Assembly: GCF_010645075.1 (NCBI RefSeq)
Contig: NZ_JAADZV010000004.1
Span: 186,001-250,000, forward strand
Source: Flavobacterium limi
GTDB lineage: Bacteria > Bacteroidota > Bacteroidia > Flavobacteriales > Flavobacteriaceae
Length of the DNA: 64,000 bases
Direction: 5' to 3'
Both the position numbers and the translations under genes were made by a program. A model generated the notes under the pieces. That model worked only from the letters and a program-made list of their open reading frames with translations. It searched no databases and had not been told where the DNA came from. Each line of letters opens with the position of its first letter. The first letter of the stretch is position 1. This document shows positions 1 through 9,688 of the stretch, one piece after another.

Positions 1-1260
1 CGGAGTGATTTCATATCTTGCTTTTAATGATGAACTTCCCCCTCCTACTGTCATCATTTTGATGGCATTTTCACCAATAACAACTATTTTTTTAGTTTTA
101 GAAAGATTGATTGGCAAAATATTATTGTTATTCTGAAGCAATACAATTCCTTCTTCTGCAATTTTCAAACCTGCTTTAGCGTGTTCTTCTGTTCCAAAAG
201 ATCCGAAAGGTCTGTTTTTATCCATATTGGTAAGGAAAGACAATCGCAGGATACGACGTACTTTTTCGTCTAATTCTTTAGTTCCTACTTCGCCTTTTTT
301 AATCATTTCTGAATAAGGTTTTGCCAGAAAATAATTGTCATAAGCGTTACTGGTTCCCCATGAAAGTCCGTTAGTCCAGGAACCGAATTCCATATCTAAA
401 CCATTATGAATCGCTTGTTTTGTATCATGAACTCCTCCCCAATCTGAAACTACAACTCCCTTGAAACCCCATTCACCACGAAGAATGTCATTTAGCAGAA
501 ACTCATTATGGCAACACTGCTGCCCTTTGTATTTATTGTAAGACCCCATAATGGCCCACGCATCACCTTCCTGAACAGCAGCTTTAAAAGCCGGCAGATA
601 GATTTCATACAAAGCACGGTCGTCCACAATTACATTTACTGAATTGCGATTGGTTTCCTGATTGTTTAAAGCAAAATGTTTTACACAGGCAGCAACTCCA
701 ATTGACTGAACACCTTTAATATAAGGAACCACCATTTTTGAAGTCAGAAAAGGATCTTCTCCCATATATTCAAAGTTACGGCCGTTTAATGGGCTTCTGT
801 AAATATTTACACCAGGGCCTAAGAGTACATTTTTATTACGGTAGCGTGCTTCTTCTCCCAATGATTTACCGTATAACGAAGCTAATTCTTTGTTCCATGT
901 TGCAGATAAAGCCGTCAACGCAGGAAAAGCAATACAAGAATCGTTAGTCCAGCCTGCCTGATCCCACTCATCCCATTTTACCTCAGTACGAATTCCGTGT
1001 GGTCCGTCGGTCATCCAGTTTTCAGGAATTCCTAAACGTTTTACACCTGGCGAGCTAAATTTAGACTGCGCATGAATCATGGCAATTTTTTCATCAGTTG
1101 TCATTCGCGCAAGCGCATCTTCTACACGCTCATCAATAGGCTTTTTATCATCGAGATAAATTGGAATTTTATTTTGTGCATTAATTCCAAATGAATTTAG
1201 CAATAGTAAAATGGCTATTACTTTAACGTTCTTAAACATACTTTTTAATTTATTAGTCAT
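1..1260 (-). CDS. Glycoside hydrolase family 3 beta-glucosidase-like protein, C-terminus off the window
   Basis: Translating the minus strand from the ATG at 1260 gives 420 open codons that run off the left edge, so the C-terminal part is missing. A signal peptide of about 29 residues ends in the stretch NSFGINAQ, so the enzyme is exported, probably to the periplasm. GH3 hallmarks follow in order: MTDGPHGIR near residue 84, GPGVNIYRSPLNGRNFEYMG, VKHFALNNQE, and VVSDWGGVHDT, in which Asp273 is the expected catalytic nucleophile. The visible part covers the TIM-barrel domain and the beginning of the second domain (EEGIVLLQNNNNILP). The family releases terminal beta-linked sugars from oligosaccharides; the exact substrate cannot be read here. 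A second Met at 1239 is an alternative start that leaves a shorter signal peptide. The regulator just upstream (1444-3087) suggests the edge of a polysaccharide utilisation locus lying to the left, which is inference. Confidence 0.93.
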   Translation of the reverse strand, partial: MTNKLKSMFKNVKVIAILLLLNSFGINAQNKIPIYLDDKKPIDERVEDALARMTTDEKIAMIHAQSKFSSPGVKRLGIPENWMTDGPHGIRTEVKWDEWDQAGWTNDSCIAFPALTALSATWNKELASLYGKSLGEEARYRNKNVLLGPGVNIYRSPLNGRNFEYMGEDPFLTSKMVVPYIKGVQSIGVAACVKHFALNNQETNRNSVNVIVDDRALYEIYLPAFKAAVQEGDAWAIMGSYNKYKGQQCCHNEFLLNDILRGEWGFKGVVVSDWGGVHDTKQAIHNGLDMEFGSWTNGLSWGTSNAYDNYFLAKPYSEMIKKGEVGTKELDEKVRRILRLSFLTNMDKNRPFGSFGTEEHAKAGLKIAEEGIVLLQNNNNILPINLSKTKKIVVIGENAIKMMTVGGGSSSLKARYEITP

Positions 1261-1443
1261 AGTCAGACTATTTAGATTAAACATGTAAAATGTCATCTAA
1301 ATAATATGGTAAAACTAAAACGATATCGTGTCCGTAAAAATCCTAAATAAAAAAAGTAGTAATTTTAAAAATCAAAAAACTAATAATCAGTATTTTAAAC
1401 AAAATAAAATACCGAAAAAAGTAGTGATTTTAAAAATAAATAA

Positions 1444-3087
1444 TTAGCTTTTCTGAGAAACCAAGCCTATTTTCATGACCATTTCCTCAAAATCATTCCT
1501 GGAAACTATGGCTTTGTTTCTGGCTCTGGTACGATAATTATAAATAGTGCTTAAAGAGTAACGAAGAAAAGCAGCAATTTTTACGCTATCCGTTATTCCG
1601 AGTCTAATCAGGGCAAAAATTCGGAGTTCTGTATTGAGCAGTTCTGCTTGTTTTACTATAATTTGTTCTTCGGGGGTAAGCAAAGCATTGAAGTCTTTTA
1701 CGAAAGTAGGATACAGACTTAAAAAGATATTGTCAAAATTTTTGTATAATTCTTCCAGTTCATTATCAACTAAAGTAGTCGATTTCAACATTTTGTAAAT
1801 TTCATCAAACTGTTTGGCGGTTGCCTTTTTGTTTAAAATAACACGATAATTTTCAAGCTTATTGATGTAGGCTGAACACAGACTAAAGAAATTTGCAATG
1901 TATTCCTCTTTAATATGATTGGATTCTGATAATTGAGCATTACGTTCCTGAAGCTGATTATTAGTTTCGGTAATGTCTTTGTTTAATTCGGCTAATTTTT
2001 GACTGGTTACATAAAGTTCTCCACGAATTCTGGACACTTTTTTCATCTGCTTGTAAACGTAAATTACGGCTACAATTAAAAACAATGACAACAAACTGAT
2101 ACACAAAAGATAAACCTGAAGTTCTGTTTTTCGCTGGGCCTCACGTTCTAAATAAGCCGTATTGATAATGGAATAAAGCTGTGACATCAGAAGGGTTCGA
2201 AATTGCACATTACAATATAATGCGTCTTCTATGGCAGATTGTGTGAGTTTATAAGCCATATCAACATCTCCCAACTCATAAAAAACCATAGCCAGTTCCT
2301 GTTGTGAAGCATTATCTTTTATGGCTTGTTTAATATCTGAAGCCGCAGAAAGGGCATAATATTTTTTTACTAATTCGATCTGATGGGTCTTTTCAGAAAT
2401 GTTTCCTAAAAGATAGGTAATCATTGCAAATTGCGGATTATCATCTTTCATACCTTTTAACAGGCTTAGCAATTGTTTTTCAGCAACATCAAATTTTTTG
2501 TAATAAATATCCTTCTGAATTTTATTGATTTTATAATCTAAAGAATTAGGATTTAAAACTCCCAGCAACGAATCACGATATTTGCCTATTTGTTCAATAA
2601 ATTCCCAACTAGGACTGTTTGCGTTATAATGCTCATAAAATTCACGATAGGTAATATAATAAGTAGGCAATAATGATTTTTCTAATTCTTTTTTATTGAT
2701 TTTTTTTAGAATAGCTTCTGATTCAAGGTATTTACCCGAAGATGAATATAGGTTTGCCAATTGCAATTGAGCCAGATGCATTAAACTCTGTTTATGAAGT
2801 TCATCAGCAATTTTCAGGTTTTTCTTTACATAAAAAATGGCCGAATCGGATTTGAATTTCTGATACTCTTTATATAATGCCTGATTATAATTATACTCCT
2901 GTTCTTTAGAAAGATCCTCTGATTTTATCTTTTTGAAATTTAAAATCCGTTCTTCCTTTAAGCGAACATAATGCTGTTTGTTTTTTACAGCTTCGTTTAG
3001 TTTATCCAAAATAGTATCTGTACTATTCGATGAATAACCGGAAAAGTAAACAAGAAGAGTTATAAGAAACAGACAACAATTTTTCAA
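1444..3087 (-). CDS. Membrane-bound TPR regulator with C-terminal HTH (DUF6377-type)
   Basis: The layout is an N-terminal signal or anchor helix, a long helical TPR-like region (about residues 30-320), one transmembrane helix (about 322-345, core ISLLSLFLIVAVIYVY), a coiled coil, and a C-terminal helix-turn-helix (SVKIAAFLRYSLSTIYNYR). This matches the Bacteroidota regulators carrying DUF6377, which often lie beside carbohydrate-use genes. The open frame extends upstream to an ATG at 3162, but that would overlap the acyl-CoA dehydrogenase gene by 44 bases and add a basic, non-signal-like N-terminus. The TTG at 3087 starts a proper signal sequence (LKNCCLFLITLLVYFSG) 32 bases after the preceding stop, so I prefer it (547 residues). 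A role in sensing a periplasmic sugar and controlling the GH3 gene downstream is inference. Confidence 0.8.
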   Translation of the reverse strand: MKNCCLFLITLLVYFSGYSSNSTDTILDKLNEAVKNKQHYVRLKEERILNFKKIKSEDLSKEQEYNYNQALYKEYQKFKSDSAIFYVKKNLKIADELHKQSLMHLAQLQLANLYSSSGKYLESEAILKKINKKELEKSLLPTYYITYREFYEHYNANSPSWEFIEQIGKYRDSLLGVLNPNSLDYKINKIQKDIYYKKFDVAEKQLLSLLKGMKDDNPQFAMITYLLGNISEKTHQIELVKKYYALSAASDIKQAIKDNASQQELAMVFYELGDVDMAYKLTQSAIEDALYCNVQFRTLLMSQLYSIINTAYLEREAQRKTELQVYLLCISLLSLFLIVAVIYVYKQMKKVSRIRGELYVTSQKLAELNKDITETNNQLQERNAQLSESNHIKEEYIANFFSLCSAYINKLENYRVILNKKATAKQFDEIYKMLKSTTLVDNELEELYKNFDNIFLSLYPTFVKDFNALLTPEEQIIVKQAELLNTELRIFALIRLGITDSVKIAAFLRYSLSTIYNYRTRARNKAIVSRNDFEEMVMKIGLVSQKS

Positions 3088-3118
3088 GTGATAGAAATAA
3101 AATTTTATACGATTATAA

Positions 3119-5377
3119 TTATACAGCAATTGGCGCCGCCAGACAACTCTCCGGAATATCAAAAGCGTTTACCAAAGAAACCGCATCCGGTCTGACATCC
3201 CAACAAAGCTGATTTACCATTTTACGGATTGCTTTAGTTTTCACCGCTTCCATGTAACCATCTTCTAAATACCATCCTTTGTTTTTTTCTATTTGCGAAA
3301 GCGCATACAACTGATTTAATTTCTGCAATATTTCTTTTGTTTTTAGATCTTCAACTTTTGCTATTGCCATTTGAAATTGTTCCAAAACCACTCTTTCCAA
3401 ATACGCCTCAGCCACATCAATCATTTGATGCTGAACCACATTAAAAGCATCATACGCTTCTAAGCCTTCATCAATGAGTTTTTTGATACGTCTTGCTGCC
3501 GATGCCAAAATTGTTTTTTCCTTGTGTACAAAAGCCTGCAGATGAAACTGGTTATCCAGCAAATGTTCATCATCGGTTCTTCTGGTTACGATTGGATTTT
3601 TCTCTGCTAAAGCCGTTTTAGCATTTTCAAAAACATAATTGATGATACCGAAAGATCCCATTTCGCCAAATGACTTTCTGAATTCAGCCAGACGATTTTT
3701 CGCTACCAACTGCATCAAAACTGTATTATCACCTTCGAAAGTGGTATAAATTTCAGTATCGTTTTTTAGTGCGTTTATTCTGTTTTCAGACAAATATCCT
3801 TTTCCGCCACAAGCTTCACGGCATTCCTGTAAAATATCTCTGGTACTCCATGTTGAATAAGATTTCATTCCGGCTGCCAAAGCTTCAATATCCTGCATTT
3901 CAGCTTCTGTTCTGTTTAAGAAACGGCTGGTAAGATATTGTAATCCGAAATGTACCGCATAGGTTTTTGCCAAATGTGGAAGCAATCTTCGCTGGTGCAT
4001 TCTGTAATTTAAAATTGGAACTTCAGAACCGCCTTCAGGTCCGAATTGTCTTCTTTGATCGCTGTAGCGGATGGCAATCGTAAGACCTGATTTTGCTGCT
4101 GCTAAAGCCGATCTCGGAATTCCGATTCGTCCTCCTACTAAAGTGCCTAACATGGTAAAAAAACGTCTGTTATCACTCGGAATCGGACTTTCGAATTCAC
4201 CTTTGTCATTCACAGAAGCAAATCTGTCCAACATATTATCTTTCGGAATCACAACATGATCAAAACTGATTTTTCCGTTATCAACTCCGTTAAGACCCAT
4301 TTTATGACCGCAATCACTTATTGTAATTCCGTTTAAAACGTTTCCGTTTGTATCGCGCAATGGCACTACAAAAGCATTTACACCATAATCGTGGCCGTCT
4401 ATAATCAGTTTGGCAAAAACGGTCGCCATTTGTCCGTGAACGGCTGCATTACCAATATATTCTTTCTGGGCTTTTTCGTGAGGAGTATGAATGGTAAAAG
4501 TCTGATCGTTATGATTGTAAGTTGCTGTCGTTTCAAGTCCTTTTACGTTTGAACCATGGTGTGTTTCGGTCATCGCAAAACAACCCGGAATTTTTAGTGA
4601 ACCAATATCTTTTAAATATTTTGCATAATGCTTTTCGGTTCCCAATGACTGAACGCTCATTCCCCAAAGCCCGAACTGAACACCAAATTTTATCACTAAA
4701 CTCAAATCGTGATAACTCAGTGTTTCCATAATAGCAAAATAATTGGCTATGTTTTCTCCTCCTCCATATTGTTTTGGATATGCCATATTTCCGAGGTTTT
4801 CATCCGCTAAAATTTTACACCAATCGTAAACAGTCTGGCGATAGACATTAATATCCGTAGAAGTTTCATAAGCAAATTCAGGTCTGGAAATAACCGATTT
4901 TACTTTTTTTATAATTTCAGATTCTGTGCCATCCAGAAGTTCCGTAATTTTCTGGACATCGAAATTACTATTGGTTTGGGAACTGGCGGTAAAGGAATCT
5001 GCTTTTGTTTTGAAGTTCTGAATCAATTCTTCACCCAAAACCCCAAGATCATTTTCGAGTTTTGTAAACTTTAATTCTAATCCTGAGATATTCAAATCTT
5101 TTTCAGAAAGGGCTACAGCGATATCAAAAATGGACTTTATAGACGATTTATCTTTTATACTTTTCTCAATATCCGATTTCCATTGTGTGAGTTCATTTCG
5201 CGAAGGCGGATTCGAAATATCCACTTTTGAAAGAAGATATTGTTGCTCTTCCTGAGAAAGCAGCGTTAAGGAAGTAATAAATTCCTGTAAAGTTGAAAAC
5301 TCTTTTTGCGTTAAAAGATCGTCTGACCAAACAAGGTATAAAAGTGGTATAAAAGCCTTAATTTTTGAATTCTCCAT
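3119..5377 (-). CDS. Acyl-CoA dehydrogenase/oxidase family protein (ACOX-like)
   Basis: This 752-residue protein is much longer than classical acyl-CoA dehydrogenases (about 380) and has an N-terminal helical extension of roughly 170 residues. The flavin-binding middle region shows CFAMTETHHGSNVKG. The C-terminal helical domain has RQFGPEGGSEVPILNYR, CREACGGKGYLSENR and YTTFEGDNTVL; the last is the signature around the catalytic Glu of acyl-CoA oxidases. It should introduce the alpha,beta double bond into acyl-CoA thioesters with FAD in the cytoplasm. Whether oxygen or an electron-transfer flavoprotein accepts the electrons cannot be decided from sequence. No other beta-oxidation gene is adjacent. 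Confidence 0.88.
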   Translation of the reverse strand: MENSKIKAFIPLLYLVWSDDLLTQKEFSTLQEFITSLTLLSQEEQQYLLSKVDISNPPSRNELTQWKSDIEKSIKDKSSIKSIFDIAVALSEKDLNISGLELKFTKLENDLGVLGEELIQNFKTKADSFTASSQTNSNFDVQKITELLDGTESEIIKKVKSVISRPEFAYETSTDINVYRQTVYDWCKILADENLGNMAYPKQYGGGENIANYFAIMETLSYHDLSLVIKFGVQFGLWGMSVQSLGTEKHYAKYLKDIGSLKIPGCFAMTETHHGSNVKGLETTATYNHNDQTFTIHTPHEKAQKEYIGNAAVHGQMATVFAKLIIDGHDYGVNAFVVPLRDTNGNVLNGITISDCGHKMGLNGVDNGKISFDHVVIPKDNMLDRFASVNDKGEFESPIPSDNRRFFTMLGTLVGGRIGIPRSALAAAKSGLTIAIRYSDQRRQFGPEGGSEVPILNYRMHQRRLLPHLAKTYAVHFGLQYLTSRFLNRTEAEMQDIEALAAGMKSYSTWSTRDILQECREACGGKGYLSENRINALKNDTEIYTTFEGDNTVLMQLVAKNRLAEFRKSFGEMGSFGIINYVFENAKTALAEKNPIVTRRTDDEHLLDNQFHLQAFVHKEKTILASAARRIKKLIDEGLEAYDAFNVVQHQMIDVAEAYLERVVLEQFQMAIAKVEDLKTKEILQKLNQLYALSQIEKNKGWYLEDGYMEAVKTKAIRKMVNQLCWDVRPDAVSLVNAFDIPESCLAAPIAV

Positions 5378-5479
5378 AGCGAACTTAATTATTAATTTGT
5401 CTGTGGTTAAATTAAGATAATTAATTGACGTTTTCTACAAATCAGGCGCAATTAGGATTTTTTTCACATTTTCAAAAAA

Positions 5480-5884
5480 TCAAAAACAAATTTCCATAAT
5501 TGTAAATTCCTGACCTGCTTTACTGAATGTTTGAAAAGTATCTTTCATCCCGAGTTTTTCATAGAAAGATTTTTTACCGGATCTGGCATTACACCAAATT
5601 CTCTTTACATCTTTTTTTCTGGCCATTTCGAAAATATATTTTAAAAGTTCCGACGCTATTCCCTGACCTTGATATTCGGGTAAAGTGGCCAGTTTTCTAA
5701 ACTGCATTTTATCATCTGAAATAAAACAGGATACAATTGAAACCACTTTTTCTTCTATAAAAACACCAAAATGCAGTCCGGATTCATCTTCATCCAGCTG
5801 AACAAATTCCAAAGGCTGATCCGGCCACATCACTTCATGTCTGATTTGCCAGGTATCTGAGGGGTTGATTGATTTTATTATCAT
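5480..5884 (-). CDS. GNAT family N-acetyltransferase
   Basis: A small GNAT fold of 134 residues. The acetyl-CoA pyrophosphate loop is visible as LPEYQGQGIASELL, followed by KDVKRIWCNARSGKKSFYEKLGM, the usual beta5-alpha4 end of the fold. I use the Met at 5884 (MIIKSINPSD) rather than the upstream Met at 5917, because the extra residues MWIKAVFIFYK lie in the spacer next to the terminator hairpin of the upstream gene. The acceptor substrate is not predictable. Confidence 0.85.
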   Translation of the reverse strand: MIIKSINPSDTWQIRHEVMWPDQPLEFVQLDEDESGLHFGVFIEEKVVSIVSCFISDDKMQFRKLATLPEYQGQGIASELLKYIFEMARKKDVKRIWCNARSGKKSFYEKLGMKDTFQTFSKAGQEFTIMEICF

Positions 5885-5886
5885 CT

Positions 5887-5930
5887 TATAAAAAATAAAA
5901 ACCGCCTTAATCCACAAGAAAAAGACGGTT
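5887..5930 (-). terminator. Rho-independent terminator of the glycosyltransferase gene
   Basis: On the minus strand AACCG...CGGTT forms a short stem around an A/T-rich loop and is followed by TTTTTATTTTT. It lies 23 bases after the stop of the gene at 5954-7420. The 31-nt hairpin region is nearly identical to that at 7662-7692. Confidence 0.6.
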
Positions 5931-5953
5931 CTAAAATAATCTAATTTTTTATT

Positions 5954-7420
5954 TTATTTGGCTACCGGGCTATATTGTTCTAAAGGAACAAATTCTTCTG
6001 CTTTCTTTTCTGACAAACCACGGGTCAGCCATCCTTTTTTATGAGCTGTAATAATGGCGTACGGAGTAATCCAAAACAGGCTAAAACTGTAAAAAACACT
6101 ATATGAATAAGCCCACATTGCTTCAGAATAACTATATTTTTTAGCGTAAAAGAAAGCTGAAAAACTGGATATAATGAATATGCTTAAAAGTGTTGAACTA
6201 AAAAACAATAACGGATGTATTGCAATAAAAAAGAACATGAACAGTAAAAATGGTAAAGACATTATAATTTTCGCCGTCTGGTCTAAGTATAAAAGTCTGG
6301 TTCCTAATTTAGATTCATTTCTGAAATTTTTGAAAACATATTTCGCCATCATCAGATTTTCCCTAACATTGCTTCTTCCCCATCTGATAAACATTTTATA
6401 CAATCCGGTATATTCTTCGGGAACGTTCGTAAGTACAATTGAATTTCTTTGAAATAGTACCTTGTAACCCTGTTTCAAAATCATATTGGTCATTGCACGG
6501 TCCTCACCAATATCTGAAGGTTCTCCCATAAAAGTCTGATTGATCCATTCTTCAAGACAGGCAAATACAGATTTTTTTCGATACGCTGCCAAAGCTCCGG
6601 GAGTACAGAATACAGATCCCAATACACTTTCTACAGAACGTACAAATTCAAAACTCATTACAAAACTCACATTAAGCATTTTAGGAAGCATTGCTGTTTT
6701 ATTATTCAATACATGAACATTTCCGGCAACAGCACCGCATTTTTCATTGTGAACAAAAGGACTTACTAAATTACGTAATGTATCTTTCTTTACAATTGAA
6801 TCACTATCAACAGTTACAAAAATTTCTCCTGTTCCCAACTTAAATCCTCTGTAAAGTGCATGGCGTTTTCCTTTATTTTGTGGCTGCTGATAAATTGACA
6901 ATCGGTCGCCCAATTTTATTTTGGCTTGCTGAATCCAATACCAGGTATCATCTTTACTTCCGTCGTCAATAGCCATAATTTGCATTTTCTCTTCCGGATA
7001 GTCGCTATCTGCTAAACTTAGTAAGGTTTCCCAAACCAGTTTCCCTTCATTATAAGCCGGAACTATAACTGTACAGGTAGGCAGTAAATCATCTGAAACA
7101 GATTCTATAGGCTTGTATTTGAAATAAAGAAAAGACTTGTACAGAAAAACTCCGGCTTTAAAAAGAAATAATACAGTCGCCAGAATCAAAAATGGATAAC
7201 CCCAGGCAGAGTTTATTCTGTCAATGTGAAACTGATCGAAGTCGGACTGGAATTTATAAACCAAAAAAGCTCCGGTTAACATTAGTAAAAAAGTGCTTAT
7301 AAGTATTGCAATACCCGTTGCACTTGTAGTTTTGTCATTATTTATTGCGTATTGTTCTTTATATGATTCATTAAGCTCTGAGGCATATAATTGTTCTGAA
7401 GTAATTGTTTCGCTTTTCAT
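5954..7420 (-). CDS. Membrane-embedded processive family 2 glycosyltransferase (NodC/PgaC-like)
   Basis: The 488-residue protein has two N-terminal membrane helices (about 35-57 and 75-97), a cytosolic GT2 domain and two or more C-terminal membrane segments. Catalytic motifs are visible: VIVPAYNEG, AIDDGSKDDT (first Asp pair), TVDSDSIV (DxD), GEDRAMTNMIL (catalytic base region) and RWGRSN, a variant of the Q/RxxRW motif of processive synthases. It should polymerise a UDP-sugar into a beta-linked exopolysaccharide and pass it across the inner membrane. No partner polysaccharide genes are adjacent, so the polymer is unknown. Phased direct repeats upstream (7574-7606) may regulate it. Confidence 0.87.
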   Translation of the reverse strand: MKSETITSEQLYASELNESYKEQYAINNDKTTSATGIAILISTFLLMLTGAFLVYKFQSDFDQFHIDRINSAWGYPFLILATVLFLFKAGVFLYKSFLYFKYKPIESVSDDLLPTCTVIVPAYNEGKLVWETLLSLADSDYPEEKMQIMAIDDGSKDDTWYWIQQAKIKLGDRLSIYQQPQNKGKRHALYRGFKLGTGEIFVTVDSDSIVKKDTLRNLVSPFVHNEKCGAVAGNVHVLNNKTAMLPKMLNVSFVMSFEFVRSVESVLGSVFCTPGALAAYRKKSVFACLEEWINQTFMGEPSDIGEDRAMTNMILKQGYKVLFQRNSIVLTNVPEEYTGLYKMFIRWGRSNVRENLMMAKYVFKNFRNESKLGTRLLYLDQTAKIIMSLPFLLFMFFFIAIHPLLFFSSTLLSIFIISSFSAFFYAKKYSYSEAMWAYSYSVFYSFSLFWITPYAIITAHKKGWLTRGLSEKKAEEFVPLEQYSPVAK

Positions 7421-7573
7421 TCTGGATTGTATTTATTATCTAAATGGCATTTATTTTTAATTCTTTTATCTGAGTGAATTATTATAATGCTGAATATGCA
7501 AGGCATGTGCCATTTAAATGTAAGGCTGATATTAAGCTATTTAAGAAAGTTAACCCTCTTTATATGTATATTT

Positions 7574-7606
7574 ATTACACACTTTTCAGAAACATTACAC
7601 ACTTTT
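7574..7606. promoter_or_regulatory. Two direct repeats phased 20 bp, upstream of the glycosyltransferase
   Basis: ATTACACACTTTT occurs at 7574 and again at 7594, exactly 20 bp apart (two helical turns), 150-185 bp upstream of the glycosyltransferase start. Phased direct repeats are the usual layout of LytTR-type or other tandem-binding regulator sites. No clear -7 box could be assigned here. Otherwise the 299-bp spacer 7421-7719 holds only the terminator at its right end. Confidence 0.35.
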
Positions 7607-7649
7607 TTGAACTTTTACTCAATTAAAAGAGAATGAATTTTAGAACAAG

Positions 7650-7692
7650 CAAAATAGAAAAAACCGCCTGATTCGAAAAGAAAAAGACGGTT
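7650..7692 (-). terminator. Rho-independent terminator after the gapN-like gene
   Basis: Minus-strand AACCG...CGGTT hairpin (31 nt, 7662-7692) followed by TTTTTCTATTTTG, 27 bases beyond the stop at 7720. It is nearly the same sequence as the hairpin at 5900-5930. Confidence 0.6.
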
Positions 7693-7719
7693 TCTGAAAA
7701 TTAATATATAACCTTGATA

Positions 7720-9300
7720 TTATAAAATATAATCGGTATTGATGAAATTGGATTCTTTGCTATTTAATAATTCCTGAAGGATTTCATTGTTATAAGCAAT
7801 ATCCTTCGAAGCTACAAACGTACGGATTGAGAACGAACGCAATGCATCCGGGATACTCAATGTTCCTACTGCAGAATCTTTACGCCCAGTGAACGGGAAT
7901 GCATCCGGACCTCTCTGGCAAGAACTGTTCAGGTTTACCCTGCATACCAAATTGACCAAGGCATCGATAAGCGGAGCAAGCGTTTTGATGTCTTTACCAA
8001 ATAAACTTACCTGTTGTCCATAATTTGATTCGGCCATATCATCTAAAGGTTCATTGATGTCCTTGAAAGAAATAATTGGCACTACTGGTCCGAATTGCTC
8101 TTCATGATACACTCTCATGTCTTTATTTACAGGATATAAAACGGCCGGAAAAATATAATTTTCAGCATGTTTTCCTCCTTTTTCATTTAAGATTTGTGCT
8201 CCTTTGCTGGTTGCATCATCAATTAATCCCTGAATGTAGGCTGGCTTGTCTTCTTCCGGAAGAGGAGTCAAAGAAACTCCTTTTTCCCATGGATTTCCAA
8301 AAACCAAAGCATCTACTTTTTCAGAAAAACGTCTGTTAAATTCTTCAGCGATAGACTCATGAACGTACAACACTTTTAAAGCTGTACAACGCTGACCGTT
8401 AAAAGATAATGATCCTGTAATACATTCCTGAATTGCAAGATCTAAGTCGGCATCCGGTAAAATGATTGCCGGGTTTTTAGCCTCCAGACCCAAAATCAAA
8501 CGCAGTCTGTTTTTGTTTGGATGCTGATCTTGCAAAGCGATAGCAGATTTACTGTTTCCAATTAATGCCAGAACATCAATTTTTCCTGACTTCATAATTG
8601 GAGAAGCAACCTCACGGCCTCTTCCGTATACGATATTGATAACTCCTTTTGGAAAACTGCTTCTAAAAGCTTCTAACAATGGAGAAATACATAAAACTCC
8701 ATATTTTGCCGGTTTAAAAATTACGGCATTACCCATAATCAGGGCTGGAATCAACAACGAGAATGTCTCGTTAAGAGGATAATTGTAAGGTCCAAGGCAC
8801 AATACAACCCCAAGAGGTCCACGACGGATCATTGCATTTACACCCTGAACTTTCGAAAAGTGAGAACTGCGTCCGTTTAATTCTTTGTAACTGTCAATAG
8901 TATCCTGAATATATTCTACCGTTCTGTCAAATTCTTTTTGCGAATCGCCAAGGTTTTTTCCAATTTCCCACATCAAAAGCTTCACCACGTCTTCACGGGT
9001 TTCTTTCATTTGTTTTACGAAATTTTCCATGCATTTGATACGGTCACTCACTTTCATGGTTGGCCATAATCCCTGTCCTTTGTCGTAAGCCGCAGTAGCT
9101 GCTTCCACTACCTCAGCAGCCTCTTTTTCTGCCATGAACGGAATAGATCCTAATAATGTCGGCGCATATTTTTCTGTAGAAGAAATAGTCGAAAACACCG
9201 GAGTTGTCTGGCCTGTCCATTGTTTTAATTCTCCGTTTACAAGATAAGTATCCTGATTCAGAAGGTCTTTAATTTGATACTCTTCGGGTATAAAACTCAT
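7720..9300 (-). CDS. gapN: NADP-dependent glyceraldehyde-3-phosphate dehydrogenase (non-phosphorylating), aldehyde dehydrogenase family
   Basis: A 526-residue aldehyde dehydrogenase. Glu273 (in LGLEAKN) and Cys305 (in NGQRCTALK) are the catalytic pair, and [19 protein letters not shown] and FKPAKYGVL belong to the cofactor domain. [20 protein letters not shown] near the C-terminus and [17 protein letters not shown] closely resemble the GapN group, which oxidises glyceraldehyde-3-phosphate directly to 3-phosphoglycerate with NADP, bypassing ATP formation and making NADPH. GapN fits better than a generic aldehyde dehydrogenase, but substrate is assigned by family resemblance only. It is monocistronic, between two terminators. 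Confidence 0.82.
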   Translation of the reverse strand: MSFIPEEYQIKDLLNQDTYLVNGELKQWTGQTTPVFSTISSTEKYAPTLLGSIPFMAEKEAAEVVEAATAAYDKGQGLWPTMKVSDRIKCMENFVKQMKETREDVVKLLMWEIGKNLGDSQKEFDRTVEYIQDTIDSYKELNGRSSHFSKVQGVNAMIRRGPLGVVLCLGPYNYPLNETFSLLIPALIMGNAVIFKPAKYGVLCISPLLEAFRSSFPKGVINIVYGRGREVASPIMKSGKIDVLALIGNSKSAIALQDQHPNKNRLRLILGLEAKNPAIILPDADLDLAIQECITGSLSFNGQRCTALKVLYVHESIAEEFNRRFSEKVDALVFGNPWEKGVSLTPLPEEDKPAYIQGLIDDATSKGAQILNEKGGKHAENYIFPAVLYPVNKDMRVYHEEQFGPVVPIISFKDINEPLDDMAESNYGQQVSLFGKDIKTLAPLIDALVNLVCRVNLNSSCQRGPDAFPFTGRKDSAVGTLSIPDALRSFSIRTFVASKDIAYNNEILQELLNSKESNFINTDYIL

Positions 9301-9336
9301 AATCTGGTAATTTTAGTTTTGGTTATTTAATATTTT

Positions 9337-9369
9337 TTAAAAGAAAAAAGAGGCATTTTTTTGCCTCTT
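9337..9369 (-). terminator. Rho-independent terminator of the rhodanese gene
   Basis: On the minus strand AAGAGGCA and TGCCTCTT form a perfect 8-bp stem around an A-rich loop, followed by a T-rich tail. It starts 8 bases after the rhodanese stop. Confidence 0.8.
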
Positions 9370-9376
9370 AGTCTTT

Positions 9377-9688
9377 TTATGGATTTACTGTTTCACCTTC
9401 CCAATCCAGGATTCCGCCAAGCAGATTATAGGCATTCTCAAAACCTAATTCATTCATAATCTGACATGCTTTTGCGCTCCTTGCTCCTGAGCGGCAATAC
9501 ACATAATAATTTTTGTTTTTATCCAGTTCTTCTATTTCATAAATAAAAGCCTGACCTTTATTGATGTCAATATTTACAGCATTTTCAATATAGCCGTCGT
9601 TAAATTCGTCTTCAGTTCTTACGTCAAGTATAACTGCATTTTCATCAGACTCTAATTGTGCAACCCAATCTTCTTGTGATAAATTCAT
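9377..9688 (-). CDS. Single-domain rhodanese-like sulfurtransferase
   Basis: 103 residues, the normal size of a single rhodanese domain. VILDVRTEDEFNDGYIENAVNID is the CH2A-type region in the first half, and YVYCRSGARSAKA contains the active-site Cys and its anion-binding loop. The domain carries sulfane sulfur as a Cys persulfide. There is no signal peptide, so it acts in the cytoplasm. It stands near a sulfur-handling neighbourhood (11.6-20.2 kb) but on the opposite strand and in its own transcript. Confidence 0.9.
   Translation of the reverse strand: MNLSQEDWVAQLESDENAVILDVRTEDEFNDGYIENAVNIDINKGQAFIYEIEELDKNKNYYVYCRSGARSAKACQIMNELGFENAYNLLGGILDWEGETVNP

Noticed and set aside
3088..3162. 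Upstream ATG start of the DUF6377-type regulator
   Set aside because: It overlaps the acyl-CoA dehydrogenase gene by 44 bases and buries the signal sequence; the TTG at 3087 fits better.
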